A model generated the notes under the pieces. That model searched no databases, was not told where the DNA came from, and saw nothing but the letters and a program-made list of their open reading frames with translations. A stretch of DNA of 57,815 nucleotides from Novosphingobium sp. B 225. GTDB lineage: Bacteria > Pseudomonadota > Alphaproteobacteria > Sphingomonadales > Sphingomonadaceae. The stretch covers positions 1 to 57,815 of the forward strand of contig NZ_MWLM01000045.1 of assembly GCF_002198665.1 (NCBI RefSeq). The letters are read 5' to 3'. This document shows, piece by piece, positions 53,738 through 57,815 of the stretch; the first letter of the stretch is position 1, and each line of letters begins with the position of its first letter. Made by a program: the position numbers and the translations under genes.

Positions 53738-55576
53738 ATGGAATCCGAAAAGTCCGCGGTCGCGCCAGAGCAGCCCCAATCCTCCGCTAATGCCGAACCG
53801 CCCCCGGCGCGCAACCTGGGGCCGCTGCGGATGATCTGGCGCGAGACGGTCAAGTACCCCAAGCAAGTGGCCATCGCCGTGGTGGCGCTGTGCGTCACAT
53901 CCGCTGCGACGATCTCGATCCCGGACCGGCTGCGCTCGATTGTCGATACCGCTTTCGGGCAGGGGGCCAGTCCGGAATCGATCAACCAGGTGTTCCATTA
54001 CCTGCTGATGATCGTCGCGGTGCTGGGTCTGGCCACGGCAGTGCGGTTCTATTTCGTCAGCTGGCTGGGCGAACGCGTAGTAGGTGACTTGCGTTACAAA
54101 GTGCAGTCCAACCTGATGCGGCTGCCCCCCAGCTTTTTCGAGGAAAACAGCCCCAAGGAAATTTCCTCGCGAATGACGTCGGACACCGCGATCATCGAAC
54201 AGGTGGTGGGAACCACTGTTTCGGTCGCGCTGCGCAATTCGCTGACCACGATTTTCGGGATCGCCTATCTGTTCTATCTCGCCCCCAAGCTGACCGCCGG
54301 GCTGATCCTGGGCATCCCGCTGGTGGTGGTGCCGATCACCTGGTTCGGGCGGCGGCTGCGCAATATCTCGCGCACCAGCCAGGATCGGGTAGCGGATATC
54401 GGTGCGCGCACTTCTGAAGTGCTGGGCGCGATGCGGGTGGTTCAGGCTTTCAATCAGGAAGAGCATGAGCGGCAGGCCTTTTCGGCAGTGGTTGAACAGA
54501 CCTTTGCCACGGCCAAGCGCCGGATCCGGATTCGCGCGCTGATGACCAGCGTGGTGATCATTCTGGTCCTGGGCGGGATCGTCCTGCTGATGTGGGAAGG
54601 CGCGCTCAAGGTCGCCGAAGGGTCGCTCAGCGGCGGGACGATTGCCGGGTTCGTACTGGCCGGTGGGCTGGTCGCGGGATCATTCGGAGCCCTGGCCGAA
54701 GTCTATGGCGATCTGCTGCGCGGGGCCGGGGCGGCCAGCCGCCTCAACGAATTGCTCAATGAAAAACCCCTGATCGCCCCGCCCGCGCGGCCCTTGCTGT
54801 TGCCCGTCCCGCCGCGCGGGATGCTGGCGTTTGAGGGGGTGACCTTCCGTTATCCGACCCGGCTGGAAGTATCCGCGCTGGCCGATTTCAGCCTGACGGT
54901 GCAGCCCGGTGAAACCGTGGCGATCGTCGGCCCGTCCGGCGCGGGCAAAAGCACGCTGTTCCAGCTGGCGCAGCGCTTTTACGATCCACAAGCCGGGGTC
55001 ATCAAGCTGGACGGCGTCCCGCTGACCTCGGTCGATCCGGCAGAGATCCGCCGCCGCATGGCACTGGTCCCGCAGGAAGGCACCCTGTTCGCCGCCTCGG
55101 CGCGCGACAATCTGCGCTATGGCAACTGGCAGGCCAGCGACGAGCAGATCTGGGATGCGGCGCGTGCGGCCAATGCCGAACAGTTCCTGCGCGAACTGCC
55201 CGACGGGCTCGACACGTTCCTGGGCGAAAGCGGCGCACGCCTTTCGGGCGGACAGCGTCAGCGCATCGCGATTGCCCGCGCCTTGCTTCGCGAAGCGCCG
55301 ATCCTGCTGCTGGACGAAGCGACCAGCGCGCTGGATGCTGAAAGCGAACGGCTGGTGCAGGACGCGCTTGATCGGCTGATGGCCAGCCGCACCACTCTGG
55401 TCATCGCCCACCGCCTCGCCACGGTGCGCGCGGCGGACCGGATCGTGGTGATGGACAAGGGCCGTGTGGTCGAAAGCGGCACCCATGATGCATTGATCGG
55501 GCAGGGCGGACTCTATGCCCGGCTCGCCGCGCTGCAATTCGATGACCGTGCGCTTAGCGCCGCCGGGGGGAACTGA
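53738..55576 (+). CDS. ABC exporter, fused membrane and ATPase domains
   Basis: A 612-residue half-transporter. An acidic Ala/Pro-rich start is followed by six transmembrane helices (about 45-320) and one ATPase domain: Walker A VGPSGAGKST at about residue 400, Q-loop ALVPQEGTLF, signature ARLSGGQRQR, Walker B ILLLDEATSALD, H-loop IAHRLAT. Type IV (MsbA/ATM1/lipid-A-like) exporter working as a homodimer. The product likely moves a lipid or peptide outward; substrate unknown. Start ATG 53738; the longer frame back to 53630 crosses the phaZ operator. It overlaps uppP by one base (TGATG). Confidence 0.9.
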   Translation: MESEKSAVAPEQPQSSANAEPPPARNLGPLRMIWRETVKYPKQVAIAVVALCVTSAATISIPDRLRSIVDTAFGQGASPESINQVFHYLLMIVAVLGLATAVRFYFVSWLGERVVGDLRYKVQSNLMRLPPSFFEENSPKEISSRMTSDTAIIEQVVGTTVSVALRNSLTTIFGIAYLFYLAPKLTAGLILGIPLVVVPITWFGRRLRNISRTSQDRVADIGARTSEVLGAMRVVQAFNQEEHERQAFSAVVEQTFATAKRRIRIRALMTSVVIILVLGGIVLLMWEGALKVAEGSLSGGTIAGFVLAGGLVAGSFGALAEVYGDLLRGAGAASRLNELLNEKPLIAPPARPLLLPVPPRGMLAFEGVTFRYPTRLEVSALADFSLTVQPGETVAIVGPSGAGKSTLFQLAQRFYDPQAGVIKLDGVPLTSVDPAEIRRRMALVPQEGTLFAASARDNLRYGNWQASDEQIWDAARAANAEQFLRELPDGLDTFLGESGARLSGGQRQRIAIARALLREAPILLLDEATSALDAESERLVQDALDRLMASRTTLVIAHRLATVRAADRIVVMDKGRVVESGTHDALIGQGGLYARLAALQFDDRALSAAGGN

Positions 55577-56385
55577 TGGACCTTACGATCACCGCGATTC
55601 TGCTTGGCATTGTCGAAGGGTTGACTGAATTCATCCCGGTATCTTCCACGGGGCACCTGATCCTGGCCAGCGAGCTGTTCGGCTATGATGCCGCGACCTG
55701 GGCGGTGTTCAATGTGGTAATTCAGCTGGGAGCGATCCTGGCAGTCGTGGTGCAATACTGGCGCACGTTCTGGGCGGTCGGCAAGGGGCTGCTGCGGCTG
55801 GAGCGGATCAGCCTGATCTTCGTGCGCAACATTCTGCTGGGCTTCCTGCCTTCGGCAGTGCTGGGTCTGCTGCTGAAAGACCAGATTCGCATGCTGCTGG
55901 GCAGCCCGATGGTGGTCGGCTGGGCGCTGATTCTGGGCGGGATTGCGATCCTGGCGATTGAAAAGATCGCCCGGCCCGGCCCGGCCAGCGGGGTGGCGCA
56001 GCTGCCGGTGCGCCAGGCGCTGGGCGTGGGGCTGTTCCAGTGCATCGCGATGATCCCCGGGGTCAGCCGGTCTGGAGCGACGATTATGGGCGCGCTGGCT
56101 ATGGGCATCGAGCGCCGCACCGCGGCCGAATTCAGCTTTTTCCTGGCCATCCCGACCATGCTGGGCGCTTCGACGCTGGAACTGGTTGATAGCCGGGAAG
56201 CGCTGATGGCGGGGACCGGGCCGGTTGGCTGGGGTCTGATTGCGCTGGGGTTTGCAGTGTCCTTCGTGGTCGCGTTGGCGGTGATCAAGGTCTTCGTCGC
56301 CTATGTCAGCCGCGCTGGGTTCACGCCTTTCGCCTGGTACCGTATCGTGGTGGGGGCCTTGGCGGTGTACCTGCTGGGGCAGTAA
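55576..56385 (+). CDS. uppP: Undecaprenyl-diphosphatase UppP (BacA family)
   Basis: The 269-residue membrane protein shows BacA motifs: ILLGIVEGLTEFIPVSSTGHLILA (the (E/Q)GLTE and PVSSxGH block, residues 10-35), then IPGVSRSGATIMGALAMGIERR (the PGxSRSG block, about 160). Eight or so helices. It recycles undecaprenyl pyrophosphate, the carrier for peptidoglycan and other glycans, and confers bacitracin resistance. Start ATG 55576 overlaps the ABC exporter stop by one base, so it is translationally coupled. Confidence 0.95.
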   Translation: MDLTITAILLGIVEGLTEFIPVSSTGHLILASELFGYDAATWAVFNVVIQLGAILAVVVQYWRTFWAVGKGLLRLERISLIFVRNILLGFLPSAVLGLLLKDQIRMLLGSPMVVGWALILGGIAILAIEKIARPGPASGVAQLPVRQALGVGLFQCIAMIPGVSRSGATIMGALAMGIERRTAAEFSFFLAIPTMLGASTLELVDSREALMAGTGPVGWGLIALGFAVSFVVALAVIKVFVAYVSRAGFTPFAWYRIVVGALAVYLLGQ

Positions 56386-56407
56386 GTTAGTCCCTCTTGC
56401 CAAATTA

Positions 56408-56422
56408 GTAAGCAAAGCTTAC
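56408..56422. promoter_or_regulatory. Palindrome GTAAGC-AAA-GCTTAC before yggT
   Basis: A perfect 6 bp inverted repeat with 3 bp centre, in an AT-rich stretch (CAAATTAGTAAGC...) just downstream of uppP and 87 bp before yggT. It could be an operator for yggT-folD. A GC-rich hairpin GCCGGGGGC-GTT-GCCCTCGGC (56449-56469, one G-U pair) follows and may terminate uppP transcripts, but no T-run is present. Confidence 0.4.
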
Positions 56423-56508
56423 AATAATCAGTCTGAGAGCCAGCATTTGCCGGGGGCGTTGCCCTCGGCTATCAGCGGGGCCCATTTACTTGCGAGAGGG
56501 TTCCGCCT

Positions 56509-56805
56509 GTGATCAGCCAAGTCCTGATACCGATCCTGATGTTGCTGATGGATGTGGTCACCACCGTGGTGATCGTGCAGTTCGTGCTGTACCTGCTGAT
56601 CCAGTTCAACGTCGTCAGCATGCACAGCCCCTTTGTCAGCGCACTGTGGCAAGGGCTCAATGCCATCCTCGATCCGCTGCTTAATCCGATCCGCCGCATG
56701 TTGCCGCATACCGGTGCGCTCGATTTCTCACCATTGGTGTTGATCGTGCTGATGCGGATCGTTCTGATCATCCTGTCCTATCTGGGGAGCGCCGCCTACC
56801 AATGA
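56509..56805 (+). CDS. YggT family membrane protein
   Basis: A 98-residue protein with two long hydrophobic helices separated by a conserved loop: [11 protein letters not shown] at the N-terminal half and [26 protein letters not shown] in the second. The P-x-x-G-x-x-D-x-S-P motif is diagnostic of YggT. It is associated with membrane stress and division, exact function unknown. Start GTG 56509 follows a GCGAGAGGG. It overlaps folD by 4 nt (56802-56805, ATGA). Confidence 0.88.
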   Translation: MISQVLIPILMLLMDVVTTVVIVQFVLYLLIQFNVVSMHSPFVSALWQGLNAILDPLLNPIRRMLPHTGALDFSPLVLIVLMRIVLIILSYLGSAAYQ

Positions 56806-57701
56806 CCCAAGCCGCCATCATCGACGGAAAAGAGTTCGCCGCTACCCTGCGCAGCCGCATCGCCGGACATGCCGCCAGTTTTGAAGCCAAGGCCGGGCGC
56901 AAGGCTGGCCTCGCAGTGGTGCTGGTGGGCGAAGATCCCGCCAGCCAGGTCTATGTCGCCAGCAAGGCCAAACAGACCGTCGAATGCGGCATGGCCAGCT
57001 TTGAACACAAGCTGCCGGCGGACACAGCGCAGGCCGATCTGATCGCGCTGATCGACCGGCTGAATGCCGATCCCATGGTCGATGGCATCCTGGTCCAGTT
57101 GCCGCTGCCGGGGCATCTCGACGAACAGGCCGTGGTTGAACGGATCAGCCCGGACAAGGACGTCGATGGCCTGACCCCGATTAGCACTGGCCGCCTTGCG
57201 CTCGGTCTGCCGGGGCTGGTGCCCTGCACTCCGCTCGGATCGCTGATGCTGCTCAAGGACCGGCTTGGCAGCCTGTCGGGTCTGAACGCTGTAGTGATCG
57301 GGCGCTCGATTCTGGTCGGCAAGCCGATGGCGCAGCTCCTGCTGGGCGAAAACTGCACCGTCACCATCGCGCATAGCCGCACCGCAGACCTGCCTGCCGT
57401 GGTGCGCCGCGCGGATATCGTGATCGCTGCGGTTGGCCGCCCGGAAATGGTCAAGGGGGACTGGATCAAGCCCGGCGCGACTGTGATCGACGTTGGCATC
57501 AACCGCCTGCCGCCCGAAGAAGGCAAGACCAAGGGACGTCTGGTCGGCGATGTCGATTATGCCGAGGCGCTGCAGGTCGCCGCTGCCGTCACCCCGGTGC
57601 CCGGCGGGGTTGGCCCGATGACCATCGCCGTCCTACTCCGCAACGCCCTCGTCGCCGCCCACCGCAATGCCGGCGTGGCGCTGGGGGATGAGACACTGTG
57701 A
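56802..57701 (+). CDS. folD: Bifunctional methylenetetrahydrofolate dehydrogenase / cyclohydrolase FolD
   Basis: The 299-residue protein interconverts 5,10-methylene-, methenyl- and 10-formyl-tetrahydrofolate. Motifs: [15 protein letters not shown] (catalytic Lys and Tyr region), [42 protein letters not shown] (NADP loop), [11 protein letters not shown] and [19 protein letters not shown]. Length and motif spacing are standard. ATG 56802 overlaps the yggT stop in ATGA. Downstream at 57702 a repeat element begins. Confidence 0.96.
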   Translation: MTQAAIIDGKEFAATLRSRIAGHAASFEAKAGRKAGLAVVLVGEDPASQVYVASKAKQTVECGMASFEHKLPADTAQADLIALIDRLNADPMVDGILVQLPLPGHLDEQAVVERISPDKDVDGLTPISTGRLALGLPGLVPCTPLGSLMLLKDRLGSLSGLNAVVIGRSILVGKPMAQLLLGENCTVTIAHSRTADLPAVVRRADIVIAAVGRPEMVKGDWIKPGATVIDVGINRLPPEEGKTKGRLVGDVDYAEALQVAAAVTPVPGGVGPMTIAVLLRNALVAAHRNAGVALGDETL

Positions 57702-57720
57702 TACCTGTTCAATCCTCCCC

Positions 57721-57815
57721 CTTTGGGTGAGGTGGCAGCACGCAGCGCTGACGGAGGGGCATGGCGGTTCAGTCGTGCCCCCTCCGCCTCGTTTCACTCG
57801 GCACCTCCCCCAAAG
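57721..57815. repeat. Palindromic element at the window end (CTTTGGGTGAGGTG unit)
   Basis: CTTTGGGTGAGGTG-C (57721-57735) is nearly complementary to GCACCTCCCCCAAAG (57801-57815), one mismatch. Inside, ACGGAGGGGCA and TGCCCCCTCCG pair (about 57751 and 57776). Same style as the mosaic at 31437-31632. It may continue beyond the window. Confidence 0.65.

Overview
The window is a GC-rich alphaproteobacterial chromosome segment, almost certainly from the order Sphingomonadales (Sphingomonadaceae or Erythrobacteraceae). The evidence is a serine palmitoyltransferase with its dedicated acyl carrier protein, the cell-cycle regulators CtrA and DivK, a sphingomonad-type outer-membrane protein, remnants of a Rhodobacter-type gene transfer agent (GTA), and exosortase-A (XrtA) exopolysaccharide genes. 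No rRNA, tRNA, CRISPR array or intact insertion sequence was seen.

Region 1 (1-2.3 kb): a partial OmpA-like barrel protein, then a collapsed GTA locus. A small-terminase-like gene is intact, but the large terminase stops about 150 residues in and is joined out of frame to the C-terminal part of a DUF2793 protein. One internal deletion appears to have removed the whole structural cluster. Region 2 (2.4-8.5 kb): envelope lipid and glycan genes: DedA/YqaA protein, GST, fatty-acid-hydroxylase-family protein, two paralogous SGNH hydrolases flanking a glycosyltransferase, and an acp-spt-SGNH operon for sphingolipid synthesis. Region 3 (8.8-17 kb): divK/DUF3572, HAD-RidA-GDPD-FemAB-like string, Sel1 protein, DksA, PilZ, an oligopeptide-type binding lipoprotein, DUF4112 and ctrA with a CtrA box and a GANTC site.

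Region 4 (17-26 kb): a membrane-anchored LuxR-type regulator, trmB, a TauE/SafE permease, a CitE-like lyase coupled to malic enzyme (MaeB), mutS and two small membrane proteins. Region 5 (26-36.6 kb): WcaI-type glycosyltransferase plus nucleotidyltransferase, lptA-lptC, a short RNase D, ung, a mosaic of inverted repeats, an ATP-grasp enzyme, a divergent padR/aspartyl-protease pair around a palindromic operator, a LuxR-DUF4199 membrane pair and a GT14 glycosyltransferase. Region 6 (36.7-45.2 kb): gltD, gltB and a very long Ala/Pro-rich membrane-anchored protein.

Region 7 (45.2-49.1 kb): an XrtA-type polysaccharide/O-glycosylation group with one small gene below 60 codons. Region 8 (49.2-57.8 kb): MaoC, thiolase, carboxymuconolactone-decarboxylase-like protein, DUF4126, PHA depolymerase with a PhaR-like operator upstream, an ABC exporter overlapping uppP, YggT and folD.

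Most genes are packed in short operons with 1-4 nt overlaps. Four of the nine convergent pairs end in interlocked stop codons sharing one tetranucleotide. The larger gaps mostly hold repeat-family palindromes rather than genes.
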